From the NCBI GenBank assembly GCA_045604155.1, contig JAZUNN010000054.1, forward strand, positions 1-64,000: a stretch of 64,000 nt of DNA. The letters are read 5' to 3'. The stretch comes from JAISGQ01 sp045604155. GTDB taxonomy: Bacteria; Bacillota; Clostridia; Oscillospirales; Acutalibacteraceae. A program made the position numbers and the translations under genes. Below the pieces are notes generated by a model, which saw only the letters and a list, made by a program, of their open reading frames with translations, ran no database searches and was not told the DNA's origin. Of this stretch, positions 33,082-42,347 are shown piece by piece. How positions within the stretch are numbered: position 1 is the first letter of the stretch; every line of letters starts with the position of its first letter.

Positions 33082-33984
33082 TTAGTCCATATAGGGCTTT
33101 ATCATTTCGTCCTCAAGATCAGTGATCCACCATGTTTCTGTAAGAGATACGGTTTCATCCTTTGCAAGGTCCTTCATTGGTGAAAGTCCTTCGATCTCAA
33201 GCATGAATCCGTCAACATAGGTTTCAACTGTGCAGCCAAAATCAGGATATTCTGCGCCTGCTTCGTATGCTACCTTCTTGACAAATATATCGCCGTAGGT
33301 TACATATGCAAGCCAGCCTGCTGTACTGTTTGTGCCGCACTTGTAGCCTGCTTTGATATCGTCTGTGTGACGAAGCTTATAGCAATCCTTTCCGAAGGAG
33401 AATCTCTTGTCTGCCATATCGCAGTACGGCCAGAATGAGATGGACTTGTCGGGAAGGGGAATTACACTTTCATCACGGTTCATGGGACAGATAGCCAAAC
33501 CGCCCTTGCGCATCTGGGTGATGCCCCATGCGCCTGCTCTGCGAACTTCATCACGAAGATTCTTTATATCCATCTTGACTGTGACTTCTGTGCCGGTTTC
33601 AGCCATGGTTACCGTAATGCTGTACTGAAGATCAGCAACAGGAATGGGATTTGGTGTGAAAATCGCACCGTTCTCTATTTCCTGCCATGCCACCGGCTCA
33701 TTGTCAGGGTAATAGCTCAAAGGCATATTTTCCGGTGTTGCCCACATTCTGTGACCACCCCAGAGCTCAAAGACAGGCTTTCCGAAGGTTTCCATGATTA
33801 TAGGCTCAGTAACTATATTCTTGCCCTCAAGATCGTTGAAGAAAAGATTCTCTCCGTCTGTTCTGCGGTAGGATATGACACGGGGACCTCCATCCACTGT
33901 CACAAGAATCTCTGCATCATCGTTTGCGATTCTGACGCACTTTCCGAAACGGAGGTAATCAACTGTACTGATTGTAACTGCCAT
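33082..33984 (-). CDS. DUF4380 protein (aldose-epimerase-like fold)
   Basis: A 300-residue cytoplasmic protein with the DUF4380 pattern (LWGGHRMWATPENMP, later WITDLED), predicted to share the galactose-mutarotase-like beta sandwich. AGGAGAA precedes the ATG. It follows a PfkB-family kinase gene by 15 bases and cysS before that, so it is the distal gene of that unit and may act on a sugar or sugar phosphate. Substrate unknown. Confidence 0.7.
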   Translation of the reverse strand: MAVTISTVDYLRFGKCVRIANDDAEILVTVDGGPRVISYRRTDGENLFFNDLEGKNIVTEPIIMETFGKPVFELWGGHRMWATPENMPLSYYPDNEPVAWQEIENGAIFTPNPIPVADLQYSITVTMAETGTEVTVKMDIKNLRDEVRRAGAWGITQMRKGGLAICPMNRDESVIPLPDKSISFWPYCDMADKRFSFGKDCYKLRHTDDIKAGYKCGTNSTAGWLAYVTYGDIFVKKVAYEAGAEYPDFGCTVETYVDGFMLEIEGLSPMKDLAKDETVSLTETWWITDLEDEMIKPYMD

Positions 33985-33999
33985 TTGTGACCATTCTCC

Positions 34000-34923
34000 T
34001 TAATATACTTTTGTTTTTTCTGCAAGAGCGGTGACTTCCTGCATATCTGTAAGATATGGTAGCTGAGAAGCTACTACCGCACAGCCGCAGGCGGCTGCAT
34101 ACACGGCGCATTCCTCCTCAGTTTTTCCCGTAAGAAACGCATAAACAAAGCCCGCAAGGGATGTGTCCCCTGCACCTACAGAGTTGACCTCTTCGGTTTT
34201 GGGAGGTACTGCTCTGATAATTCTGTCCTTTGTCACAAGATAGAGACCCTTTTCTCCAACTGTGAAAAGCACCTGCCCGATACCTGCTTCTGTAAGCTTT
34301 CTGCATTCATCAAGCATTTCCTCTTCTGTACAAAGGCTTCGTCCCGTAAGGATTTCAAGCTCGTTTTCGTTCGGCTTTATCATCCACGGACGAAGATTCA
34401 TAAGGCGTTGTGCAGAGATATTTTCACTGTCAACAACAACTCTGTATCCGCATTCCCCGGCATATGATATCAGACTGTCAACAGCGGCATCGTCAATTCC
34501 ATCGGGAATGCTGCCCGAAAAAATCACCACATCTCCGTCTTCCCACATATCACGAATAAGCTCTTTCATTCGCTCTATGGCTGATTTATCCAGAGGATTT
34601 CCTGCACGGTTGATTTTTACCGTATTTCCATCTGCAAGAAGGGTAAGGTTTTCTCTTACCTCTCCGTCAACTATGACAAAGCGGCAGTGAATCCCCTTTT
34701 CATCAAGAGGCTTTCTGAATGCTTCAAGACTGTCACGGCCTACTATTGCAGCCGCTATATTGTCCATTCCGAGAGCTGAAAGGCTTTCGGAAATATTTAT
34801 TCCCTTTCCTGCGGATATTTTTGTTTCCGAAACAGGTCGGTTTATTCTGTCTGTATGAATCCCGTCAAGCACCAATGTGGTGTCGAAGGCGGGATTCAGT
34901 GTTATCGTTACTACTTTGCCCAT
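34000..34923 (-). CDS. PfkB-family sugar-phosphate kinase (1-phosphofructokinase-like)
   Basis: A 307-residue kinase of the 1-phosphofructokinase/tagatose-6-phosphate kinase group. It has the N-terminal TLNPAFD, the AGKGIN loop, KPNENELE, and the C-terminal VGAGDTSLAGF box with the catalytic Asp. It would phosphorylate fructose-1-P or tagatose-6-P with ATP. The ATG at 34923 shares one base with the cysS stop (TGATG), giving translational coupling; a GTG at 34938 is the alternative. No PTS gene is adjacent, so the substrate is left open. Confidence 0.85.
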   Translation of the reverse strand: MGKVVTITLNPAFDTTLVLDGIHTDRINRPVSETKISAGKGINISESLSALGMDNIAAAIVGRDSLEAFRKPLDEKGIHCRFVIVDGEVRENLTLLADGNTVKINRAGNPLDKSAIERMKELIRDMWEDGDVVIFSGSIPDGIDDAAVDSLISYAGECGYRVVVDSENISAQRLMNLRPWMIKPNENELEILTGRSLCTEEEMLDECRKLTEAGIGQVLFTVGEKGLYLVTKDRIIRAVPPKTEEVNSVGAGDTSLAGFVYAFLTGKTEEECAVYAAACGCAVVASQLPYLTDMQEVTALAEKTKVY

Positions 34924-36332
34924 CAGCTTCTGTGCCACTTTACGCCCTGAGGTGTGTCCTCAAGAATAATGCCCTGAGCCTTCAGCTCATCACGGATTCT
35001 GTCAGCTTCGGCAAAGTTTCTTGCCTTTCTTGCTGCCTGACGCTGCTCGATAAGTGCTTCGATTTCAGCATCAACATCGTCCTCGGTTTCACGGTTGTAA
35101 AGAAGGCCGAATACCTCTGTCAGCTCATTGAAGAGAGCCAGTGCATATTCAGCAAGCTCCTTTGAGGGATTTGTGGAGGTTGAAACATAGGTGTTTATGT
35201 CACGGGCAAGGTCAAAAATTGCTGAAAGAGCATCAGCGGTATTGAAATCATCGTCAAGAGCGGTTTCAAAGTGTGCTCTGTGAGCATAGAGCTTTGCCTT
35301 TATCTCCTCTTCTCCGTCCTTTGCACCGCTCTCTGCCTTGGATACTACGAACCCAAGGTTTGAAAGGCAGGTGTAAAGACGTGCAAGAGCTGCCTTGTTC
35401 TGCTCGATTACGTCAAAGGAGTAGTTGATGGGGCTTCTGTAGTGGCTTGCAAGCATCATCATTCTGATAGGCTCGTAGCCAAACTTCTCAGCAACGTCAC
35501 GGACGGTGAAGAAGTTGCCTGCAGACTTGCTCATCTTCTCGTTATTTACGGTGATAAAGCCGTTGTGCATCCAGTAACGTGCGAAAGGCACGCCGTTTGC
35601 GCACTCGGACTGTGCAATTTCATTTTCATGGTGAGGGAAGATAAGGTCCTGACCGCCTGCGTGGATATCAAGGGTCTCACCAAGATATCTGCGGCACATT
35701 GCAGAGCACTCGATGTGCCATCCGGGTCTACCCATACCCCAGGGGCTTTCCCATGCGGGCTCGCCGGGCTTTGCACCCTTCCATACGGCAAAGTCAGCAG
35801 GTGAACGCTTTACATCGTCAAGAGCAACTCGCTCGCTTGCACCGTCAAGAAGTGCATCAAGGGTCATTTTGGAGAGCTTGCCGTACTCGGGGAAGGTTTC
35901 GGTTGCAAAATATACATCATTGCCGGACTGATATGCGTGACCACGCTCAACAAGAGCCTCGATTATGCTGATGATCTCATCAATATTCTCGGTTGCTTTG
36001 GGGTGGATGGTTGCCTTCTTTACGCCAAGACCCTGCGCATCCTTCCAGAATTCCTCGATGTATCTCTCGGAAATGGTCATGAAGTCGGTGCCTTCGTCAT
36101 TTGCCTTGTTGATGATCTTATCGTCAACATCAGTAAAGTTCTGTGCGAAGGTTACATCATAGCCCTTCCACTCAAGAAAACGACGGAATGCATCGAATAC
36201 GATAAGGGGTCTTGCGTTGCCTATGTGGATAAAGTTATAGACGGTAGGGCCGCAGGCATACATCTTTACCTTGCCCTCTTCGATAGGGACAAACTCATCC
36301 TTGCTTCTTGTAAGGGTATTATATATTTTCAT
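34923..36332 (-). CDS. cysS: Cysteinyl-tRNA synthetase
   Basis: A 469-residue class I synthetase that charges tRNA-Cys. It has the HIGH-like FIHIGNARP, the zinc site beginning YACGPTVY, GWHIECSAM, the KMSKS loop (EKMSKSAGNF) and the C-terminal anticodon-binding helical region (QRQAARKARNFAEADRIRD in part). Start ATG 36332 (MKIYNTLTR) is preferred over 36362, since the family begins here. It lies 140 bases downstream of cysE, a natural link to cysteine supply. No T-box structure is evident in the gap. Confidence 0.97.
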   Translation of the reverse strand: MKIYNTLTRSKDEFVPIEEGKVKMYACGPTVYNFIHIGNARPLIVFDAFRRFLEWKGYDVTFAQNFTDVDDKIINKANDEGTDFMTISERYIEEFWKDAQGLGVKKATIHPKATENIDEIISIIEALVERGHAYQSGNDVYFATETFPEYGKLSKMTLDALLDGASERVALDDVKRSPADFAVWKGAKPGEPAWESPWGMGRPGWHIECSAMCRRYLGETLDIHAGGQDLIFPHHENEIAQSECANGVPFARYWMHNGFITVNNEKMSKSAGNFFTVRDVAEKFGYEPIRMMMLASHYRSPINYSFDVIEQNKAALARLYTCLSNLGFVVSKAESGAKDGEEEIKAKLYAHRAHFETALDDDFNTADALSAIFDLARDINTYVSTSTNPSKELAEYALALFNELTEVFGLLYNRETEDDVDAEIEALIEQRQAARKARNFAEADRIRDELKAQGIILEDTPQGVKWHRS

Positions 36333-36471
36333 AATATTTCCACTCTCTTCCTGATTATTCATTTTATAATTTCATGTTTTTTTCATTGATATTCTTTCAA
36401 TTTCAACATCGCTCAGAAAAGAGCAGAATAGTTATTTCATGGATAATCATATTACTCACATCCAAAATGGA

Positions 36472-37119
36472 TTATTCTGTTTCGCCTTCAAGCTCCTTTA
36501 CACGCTTTTCAAGCTTTTCAATTTCAAAGCGCAGCTTGCAGAACTCCTGGGAAACAGGGTCAGCAAAGTGGATCTGGTCAAGATCGCTGCTGTTTATCTT
36601 CTTACCGCCTATTCGGACTACCTTTGCAGGTACTCCGACAGCAGTGGCTTCTGCAGGCACCTCGCTGAGAACAACCGCACCTGCGGCAATTCTTGCATTG
36701 TCTCCTACAGTAAAGGGTCCGAGAACCTTTGCTCCGGCACCTATGAGCACATTGTTGCCGATTGTGGGGTGACGTTTGCCTTTATCCTTACCTGTACCGC
36801 CAAGGGTTACACCCTGATATATGGTGCAGTTGTCTCCCACCTCTGCAGTTTCGCCGATAACCACTCCATAGCCATGGTCTATCAGCACTGCTTTGCCTAT
36901 TTTTGCGCCGGGATGGATCTCTATTCCCGTTTTATGCTTTGCACGCTCGCTTATAAGACGTGCAATGAAATACATTTTTCTTTTATGAAACCACGCAGCC
37001 CGACGATGTGCCATTACGGCCTTGTAGCCCGAGTAAAGATGGCGAACTTCAAAACGGCTTCGTGCAGCAGGATCTCGCTGCATTATTGCGTCAATCAGTT
37101 CTTTTTTATAAGATGGCAT
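36472..37119 (-). CDS. cysE: Serine O-acetyltransferase
   Basis: A 215-residue enzyme making O-acetylserine from serine and acetyl-CoA for cysteine synthesis. An N-terminal helical region (1-60) is followed by left-handed beta-helix hexapeptide repeats (EIHPGAKIGKAVLIDHG, VVIGETAEVGDN, VTLGGTGKDKGKRHP), with catalytic His in DHG and KRHP. A short C-terminal helix follows. It lies 23 bases after an acidic unknown gene and is in line with cysS. Confidence 0.95.
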   Translation of the reverse strand: MPSYKKELIDAIMQRDPAARSRFEVRHLYSGYKAVMAHRRAAWFHKRKMYFIARLISERAKHKTGIEIHPGAKIGKAVLIDHGYGVVIGETAEVGDNCTIYQGVTLGGTGKDKGKRHPTIGNNVLIGAGAKVLGPFTVGDNARIAAGAVVLSEVPAEATAVGVPAKVVRIGGKKINSSDLDQIHFADPVSQEFCKLRFEIEKLEKRVKELEGETE

Positions 37120-37142
37120 ATGCTTCTCTCCGATGCTGTAAA

Positions 37143-37763
37143 TTAGATATATTTATACGTCACTGTCATTATATGCGTGACAACATCGGTAAGAGTCTGT
37201 GCATTGAGAGATGCAACGTAGCTGGTGTAGATTTCCTGTCTGCATGTGTCATCGAGATTGTCAACATTATCATTGAAATTCTCGTTTATGCCGTTTGAGC
37301 GGCACATCATTTCAACAAGCATGGAACGCATGACGGTAACAATATCGTTTGCACGGAAGAATGCACCGTCCTTGATGCATTTCTTTGCCTTGATTGCAAG
37401 TCCTGCCATGTCCTGCCACATCTTGTGTGCATCGTATTCCTCTGCCTTTGCAGGCTCTTCGGCAATTATAACAGGCTCTGCCTCAGCTTCGGGCTCTGCT
37501 GCCGTTTCTTCTTCGACAATTTCCTCTATAACAGGCTCCTCTGCAATTTCGGGAACTTCTTCAGGGATTTCTTCAGCAGGTGCTTCCTGTACTTCTTCCT
37601 GCGGAGCTTCTTCTACAGCTTCTTCTGCTTCTTTTCCCACAGCTTCTGCCTCTTCGGGAGCATCGAAATCATCGTCGAAATCGTCCTCAAATTCATCTAC
37701 GAAATCTGCTGCCTTTGATTCTTCTTCAATGAGTTTCTGGAGTTTTCTGTTATTGAATGCCAT
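37143..37763 (-). CDS. Acidic protein of unknown function in the pgsA-cysE unit
   Basis: A 206-residue protein. Residues 15-110 are extremely acidic and low-complexity (runs of Glu, Asp, Ala, Pro). The C-terminal 95 residues form a helical domain (MWQDMAGLAIKAKKCIKDG, FFRANDIVTVMRSMLVEMM) like the C-terminal substrate-pocket helices of nucleotidyltransferase-like proteins, which is only a resemblance. Spaced 18 bases after pgsA and 23 before cysE, so co-transcribed. I do not recognise it. Confidence 0.7.
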   Translation of the reverse strand: MAFNNRKLQKLIEEESKAADFVDEFEDDFDDDFDAPEEAEAVGKEAEEAVEEAPQEEVQEAPAEEIPEEVPEIAEEPVIEEIVEEETAAEPEAEAEPVIIAEEPAKAEEYDAHKMWQDMAGLAIKAKKCIKDGAFFRANDIVTVMRSMLVEMMCRSNGINENFNDNVDNLDDTCRQEIYTSYVASLNAQTLTDVVTHIMTVTYKYI

Positions 37764-37781
37764 AATTATTCCCTCCGATTT

Positions 37782-38390
37782 TTATTTTGCGTCCTTCAGC
37801 AGATCTCTGCACTGATAGAGATATGTTCCGCCGGAAATTACGGTGATAAGTGCGGACAGCCATGTAAGCACAACAAATACCACACCTACTATATCAGCAA
37901 TAATGGGAAGATTTACGTTAAACATTGAAAGCAGCTCGAGTCCATACATGAGTATAAAAATAGTAATGATTGCGGTAAGCTGGAAAACTGTCTTGAGCTT
38001 GCCCCAGATGTTTGCGGCAATTACTGTTCCTCGCTCTGCATAAATCATGCGTGCACTGGTGACAAGAAATTCTCTTGCAAGGATGATGATTACGACCCAG
38101 GGAGAACATATGGGGCCTGATACCCAGGTGCCGGGAAACTCTACGGTGATAAAGCAGACAAATGCAGCAATTACAAGCAGTTTATCCGCAATGGGATCCA
38201 TCAGTTTGCCAAAATCGGTGACAAGGCCACGTTTTCTGGCGATATTTCCATCAAGAGCATCGGTAATTGCAGCGACAATAAATACAACTCCTGCACAAAT
38301 CCAGTGGTGAGGGAACTCGACAAGCGTAAGCACAACTACCACAGGAACAAGGATCATACGTAAAAGAGTAAGTTTATTGGGAAGATTCAT
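37782..38390 (-). CDS. pgsA: CDP-diacylglycerol-glycerol-3-phosphate phosphatidyltransferase
   Basis: A 202-residue membrane enzyme for phosphatidylglycerol-phosphate synthesis. The CDP-alcohol phosphotransferase signature is complete: TDALDGNIAR then GLVTDFGKLMDPIAD, with the four Asp in the D-x2-DG-x2-AR-x8-G-x3-D-x3-D pattern. About five membrane spans. It lies 18 bases after rimO, a common pairing in Firmicutes. Confidence 0.95.
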   Translation of the reverse strand: MNLPNKLTLLRMILVPVVVVLTLVEFPHHWICAGVVFIVAAITDALDGNIARKRGLVTDFGKLMDPIADKLLVIAAFVCFITVEFPGTWVSGPICSPWVVIIILAREFLVTSARMIYAERGTVIAANIWGKLKTVFQLTAIITIFILMYGLELLSMFNVNLPIIADIVGVVFVVLTWLSALITVISGGTYLYQCRDLLKDAK

Positions 38391-38408
38391 AATTTTTTCT
38401 CCTTCTGT

Positions 38409-39740
38409 TTATGAAATCATTTCGCCGATAAGGTCGCAGTCCATGCTGTCTGTAATCCGGACCTTTACCATATCTCCGACTGTGAGCTTCTTTCCTCCGG
38501 TGGTGAAAAATACCTTTCCGTCGATATCGGGAGCATCGGCACTGCTTCGTCCGAAGCAGCATTCTGCAAGACGGTCAAAACCTTCGGTAACTACGGTTAT
38601 TTCCTTGCCCTGCATGGTTTCTATCCATTCGTCGATAACTCTCGACTGCTCATTCATTATGATGTCATAGCGGCGCTGTGCCTCGTTTTCACTGACTCTG
38701 TCAGGGAAACTGTAGGCAGGGGTATCCTCTTCTGCTGACCAGATGAAGCAGCCCATGCGCTCAAATTTTGCCTTTCGGACAAATTCTGCAAGTTCCATAA
38801 ACTGCTTGCGTGTTTCACCGGGGAATCCGACCATAAATGTAGTACGCAGGGTTATTCCGGGAACCATTTCCCTGATGTGTGCAATCAGTCTGAGCAGTGA
38901 TTCTGAATCGCCTGTGCGATTCATTGCTCTGAGGATATCACCGTTTGCATGCTGGAGAGGAATATCCATATATTTGCAGATTTTCGGCTGCTTTGCCATA
39001 ACACTGAGCAGCTCATCTGTTACTCTTTCGGGATAACAGTAGAGAATTCTTATCCATTCAACGCCGTCGATTTCGCAAAGCTTATCAAGAAGCTCAGGAA
39101 GTACGGGCTTTCCGTAAAGATCCTCACCGTAGCGGGTGGTATCCTGGGCAACAACGATAAGTTCCTTGATGCCATCTCTTGCAAGGCTTTCAGCCTCGGC
39201 AACGATATTCTCCATGGTACGGCTTCTCATTCTGCCTCGGATAAGGGGAATTGCACAGTATGTACAGCAGTTGTCACAGCCGTCGGCAATTCTGAGGTAT
39301 GCAAAATAAGGAAGATTTGTAAGAACTCTTCCGCCCTCCATGGGCATTTCTTCCTTCTCGCCGAAAATAGCAACCTTCTCGCCTGCGAGGACACGCTCAA
39401 CAGCCTCACATATTCTGCCGTTTGCTCCGATTCCTACAACTCCGTCGATTTCGGGAATTTCTTCCAGGACATCGTTTCTGTATCTCTCGGCAAGACAGCC
39501 TGTAGCAATTATTGCTTTTATCTTGCCTTCTGCCTTGAGCTTTGACAGCTCCAGTATTTCTTCTATTGACTCTGCCTTGGCACTTTCGATAAAGCCGCAG
39601 GTGTTGACTATGGCAACATCGCCCATTGCAGCATCTTCTACCAGCTTATATCCGCCCTGACGGAGATTTTCAAGCATTATTTCTGCATCGACCTGGTTTT
39701 TCGGACATCCCAGGCTGACCATACCTACCTTGTACTTCAA
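38409..39740 (-). CDS. rimO: Ribosomal protein S12 methylthiotransferase
   Basis: A 443-residue radical-SAM enzyme that adds a methylthio group to an Asp of ribosomal protein S12. It has an N-terminal UPF0004 domain with its Cys ligands (SLGCPKNQVD, NTCGFI, TGCLAERY), the radical-SAM cluster motif CDNCCTYCAIP, and a C-terminal TRAM domain. TTG start at 39740 behind AGGAG. First gene of the rimO-pgsA-unknown-cysE unit. Confidence 0.95.
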   Translation of the reverse strand: MKYKVGMVSLGCPKNQVDAEIMLENLRQGGYKLVEDAAMGDVAIVNTCGFIESAKAESIEEILELSKLKAEGKIKAIIATGCLAERYRNDVLEEIPEIDGVVGIGANGRICEAVERVLAGEKVAIFGEKEEMPMEGGRVLTNLPYFAYLRIADGCDNCCTYCAIPLIRGRMRSRTMENIVAEAESLARDGIKELIVVAQDTTRYGEDLYGKPVLPELLDKLCEIDGVEWIRILYCYPERVTDELLSVMAKQPKICKYMDIPLQHANGDILRAMNRTGDSESLLRLIAHIREMVPGITLRTTFMVGFPGETRKQFMELAEFVRKAKFERMGCFIWSAEEDTPAYSFPDRVSENEAQRRYDIIMNEQSRVIDEWIETMQGKEITVVTEGFDRLAECCFGRSSADAPDIDGKVFFTTGGKKLTVGDMVKVRITDSMDCDLIGEMIS

Positions 39741-39830
39741 TTACAGCACTCCTATTTATAACGTGTACAGATCAAGTATAACATATTACTTTTATAAATT
39801 AAATAGGAAAGTGTAAAATATTCTTGCATA

Positions 39831-39859
39831 TAAAAACACCCGATCTTTCGATCGGGTGT
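39831..39859 (-). terminator. Terminator of xylA
   Basis: On the minus strand, a 10-bp stem (39850-39859 with 39836-39845) with a GAAA tetraloop is followed by TTTTTA. Confidence 0.9.
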
Positions 39860-39872
39860 CTGATATTTTAAC

Positions 39873-41192
39873 TTAAAGAGAGAACATGACTTCGTTGAGG
39901 ATGCTCTCAAGACGCTCCTGGGAAGCGGTGGTGGTAGCAACGTTGCCCTTCTCAAGTGCATATGCCTCGAGGTCTGCAAGAGTTGTTTCACCTGCACGGA
40001 TCTTTGCGCCGATGCCTTCGTTCCAGCTTGCATAGCGCTTTGCAACAAACTCGTCGATTCTGCCGTCCTCGATGATCTTTGCAGCAATGCGAAGACCGAG
40101 TGCATAGGTGTCCATACCTGCGATGAAGCCGAGGAAAATGTCCTCAGGAGTGCAGGAACCACGGCGAAGCTTAGCATCGAAGTTGAGACCGCCGTTAGTG
40201 AAGCCGCCTGCACGGAGAACTTCAAGCATGCAGAGGGTTGCCTCGTAAACGTTGGTGGGGAACTGGTCGGTATCCCAGCCGAGAAGGTTGTCGCCCTGGT
40301 TAGCGTCGATAGAGCCGAACATACCGTTGATGCGAGCGGTTGCAAGCTCATGCTGGAAGGTGTGACCTGCAAGGATTGCATGGTTCTGCTCGATGTTGAT
40401 CTTGAAATCCTTGTCGAGGTTGTGCTCCTTGAGGAAGCCGATAACGGTAGCGGTATCGAAATCATACTGATGCTTGGTGGGTTCCTTCGGCTTGGGTTCT
40501 ACATAGAAATCGCCCTCAAAACCTATGGAACGTGCATAGTCACGAGCCATGGTCATAAGACGAGCCATATTGTCAAGCTCAAGACCCATATCGGTGTTGA
40601 GAAGTGTCTCATAGCCTTCACGGCCGCCCCAGAAGACATAGCCGGTACCGCCAAGCTTTACGGTGAGCTCGATAGCCTTCTTTATCTGAGCGCCTGCAAA
40701 TGCAAAAACATCAGCATTGGGGTTGGTGCCTGCACCGTTGGTGTAACGGGGATTGCCGAAGCAGTTTGCAGTACCCCAGAGGTTCTTCTTGTTATACTTC
40801 TTCATCTGCTCTGCGATGAGATCGGAAATCTCGTCAAGACGTGCATTGGTCTCTGCGAGGGTATTAGCCTCGGGAGCGATGTCACGGTCATGGAAGCAGA
40901 AATAATCGATGCCAAGCTTGTCCATGATCTCGAAGCCTGCGTATACACGTGCTTTTGCGATTTCCATGGGATCGGTAGCTCCGAAATTACGATCATAAAC
41001 GGGAATGCCGCCGAACATATCGGTGCCGCCTGCGGTGAGAGCATGCCACCATGCAAGTGCAAACTTGCAGTGTTCTCTCATGGTTTTGCCTGCGATTACC
41101 TCGTCGGGATTGTAGAACTTAAAGGCAAAGGGATTCTTGGAATCCTTGCCTTCATATTTAACATTAGGAATATTAGGGAAAAATTCACTCAT
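39873..41192 (-). CDS. xylA: Xylose isomerase
   Basis: A 439-residue class II (long form) xylose isomerase converting D-xylose to D-xylulose. Recognisable: CFHDRDIAPE (active-site His and Asp), YVFWGGREGYETLLNTD, and metal-binding KINIEQNHAILAGHTF and DANQGD segments. ATG 41192 is chosen for CAGGAGG 8 bases upstream; the frame extends to 41267. Codon use indicates high expression. It is a single gene with no xylB or xylose transporter nearby. Confidence 0.97.
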   Translation of the reverse strand: MSEFFPNIPNVKYEGKDSKNPFAFKFYNPDEVIAGKTMREHCKFALAWWHALTAGGTDMFGGIPVYDRNFGATDPMEIAKARVYAGFEIMDKLGIDYFCFHDRDIAPEANTLAETNARLDEISDLIAEQMKKYNKKNLWGTANCFGNPRYTNGAGTNPNADVFAFAGAQIKKAIELTVKLGGTGYVFWGGREGYETLLNTDMGLELDNMARLMTMARDYARSIGFEGDFYVEPKPKEPTKHQYDFDTATVIGFLKEHNLDKDFKINIEQNHAILAGHTFQHELATARINGMFGSIDANQGDNLLGWDTDQFPTNVYEATLCMLEVLRAGGFTNGGLNFDAKLRRGSCTPEDIFLGFIAGMDTYALGLRIAAKIIEDGRIDEFVAKRYASWNEGIGAKIRAGETTLADLEAYALEKGNVATTTASQERLESILNEVMFSL

Positions 41193-41229
41193 ATGTATAA
41201 CCTCCTGAATGATATTTGACATCGTTATT

Positions 41230-41258
41230 ATCATAACAAAATCACATTGGATTATCAA
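41230..41258 (-). promoter_or_regulatory. xylA promoter
   Basis: On the minus strand, TTGATA (41253-41258), a 17-base spacer and TATGAT (41230-41235), about 40 bases upstream of the xylA start. The rest of 41259-41488 shows no gene. Confidence 0.8.
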
Positions 41259-41488
41259 TAAACACAATAACCAAATATATTTATTATTTTATATGCTAAT
41301 AGAACAAAAAGTCACAAACTGCATTTTTTGCGTTCTCTTCATTCCCATCAGATCATCCTTAAAAAATCGCATTATTAAGCCAAAACTAAAGAAGATCAGA
41401 TATCTATCCGAAGAAAATCAGTGTTTTGTAATGGTATTTCAAAAACGGGTTTGAACATTTAGTTATGTTATTAATGCATTACACGGTT

Positions 41489-41518
41489 TTGACAAAGGAA
41501 CAGGTGTTGGTGTATAAT
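41489..41518 (+). promoter_or_regulatory. Promoter of the vanY-like operon
   Basis: TTGACA (41489-41494), an 18-base spacer and a consensus TATAAT (41513-41518). Confidence 0.8.
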
Positions 41519-41549
41519 AAAAATGTTAATTTTGAAAGGAATGACGCCG

Positions 41550-42347
41550 GTGGCAAACAAACATATCATCAGTGAAGCCGTCAACGACTATGAAAACCGT
41601 ATGGTCTTTTTCAGAATGATCGTTGTCGCTGCGCTGGTTCTTCTTATTATCACTCTCTTTGTTTCTACTTGTAACAACTGCACCGCCTGCTCGAAGGAGG
41701 ATGCTGTGGCTGTTGTTGCAGAAAAGCTTACAGACGTGGAGAAATATCCTTATATTATTTCAGATTCTCCCCTCGACGAAAACTGGTCTCCCAGTGACCT
41801 TGTCATGCTTATCGGTGCCCCCAACGGCGATAAGGTACTCCTTCGTGAGGAAGCCGCCCGTGCATATCTCGAAATGCACGATGCCATGATAAGCGACGGT
41901 ATGAGCATGATTCCTGAAGAGGGCTGGAGAAGCGCTGCTTCTCAGACCGATCTTTATAATAAGGAAATATATGCCCTTATGGCACAGGGCTCCAGCTATG
42001 ACGATGCCGCCGCAGATGTAAAGAAATCCATCATGCCCGGCGGACTTGACGAGCATCAGCTTGGTCTTACCATTGATGTAACAACTCAGGGCGGTGAGCT
42101 TCAGGACAATTTCGCAAATCTTGCACAGGGTCGCTGGCTTATCAAAAATGCATACAAGTACGGATTTATTTTCAGATATCCCGACACCAAAGAGGAAATC
42201 ACAGGACTTGCCGCACGTCCGTGGGAGCTGCGATATGTGGGAAAGGATACCGCTGAATTTATGGCAAAGCACTCCCTCTGTCTTGAGGAATACATATCAA
42301 AATGCAAGCGCGACTGCCCGAAAGCTGTAATGGAGGGGATTGAATGA
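41550..42347 (+). CDS. VanY-family D-Ala-D-Ala carboxypeptidase-like protein
   Basis: A 265-residue membrane-anchored protein (span at about 20-40) of the VanY/LdcB peptidoglycan carboxypeptidase family. It has GWRSAASQTDLYN, then EHQLGLTIDV with the first metal ligands His and Asp. The usual EPWHxRYVG reads RPWELRYVG, so the acidic residue is Arg and the His ligand is Glu; activity may be altered. GTG 41550 is chosen because GAAAGGA lies 9 bases upstream; an ATG at 41541 abuts it. Overlaps the next gene by 4 bases. Confidence 0.8.
   Translation: MANKHIISEAVNDYENRMVFFRMIVVAALVLLIITLFVSTCNNCTACSKEDAVAVVAEKLTDVEKYPYIISDSPLDENWSPSDLVMLIGAPNGDKVLLREEAARAYLEMHDAMISDGMSMIPEEGWRSAASQTDLYNKEIYALMAQGSSYDDAAADVKKSIMPGGLDEHQLGLTIDVTTQGGELQDNFANLAQGRWLIKNAYKYGFIFRYPDTKEEITGLAARPWELRYVGKDTAEFMAKHSLCLEEYISKCKRDCPKAVMEGIE

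Noticed and set aside
36333..36471. A T-box leader before cysS
   Set aside because: The 140-base gap has no recognisable T-box sequence (TGGN-CCGCG-type) or terminator/antiterminator pair.
40350..41219. A 289-codon plus-strand frame opposite xylA
   Set aside because: xylA on the other strand is unambiguous; the frame is a codon-bias shadow of a highly expressed gene.
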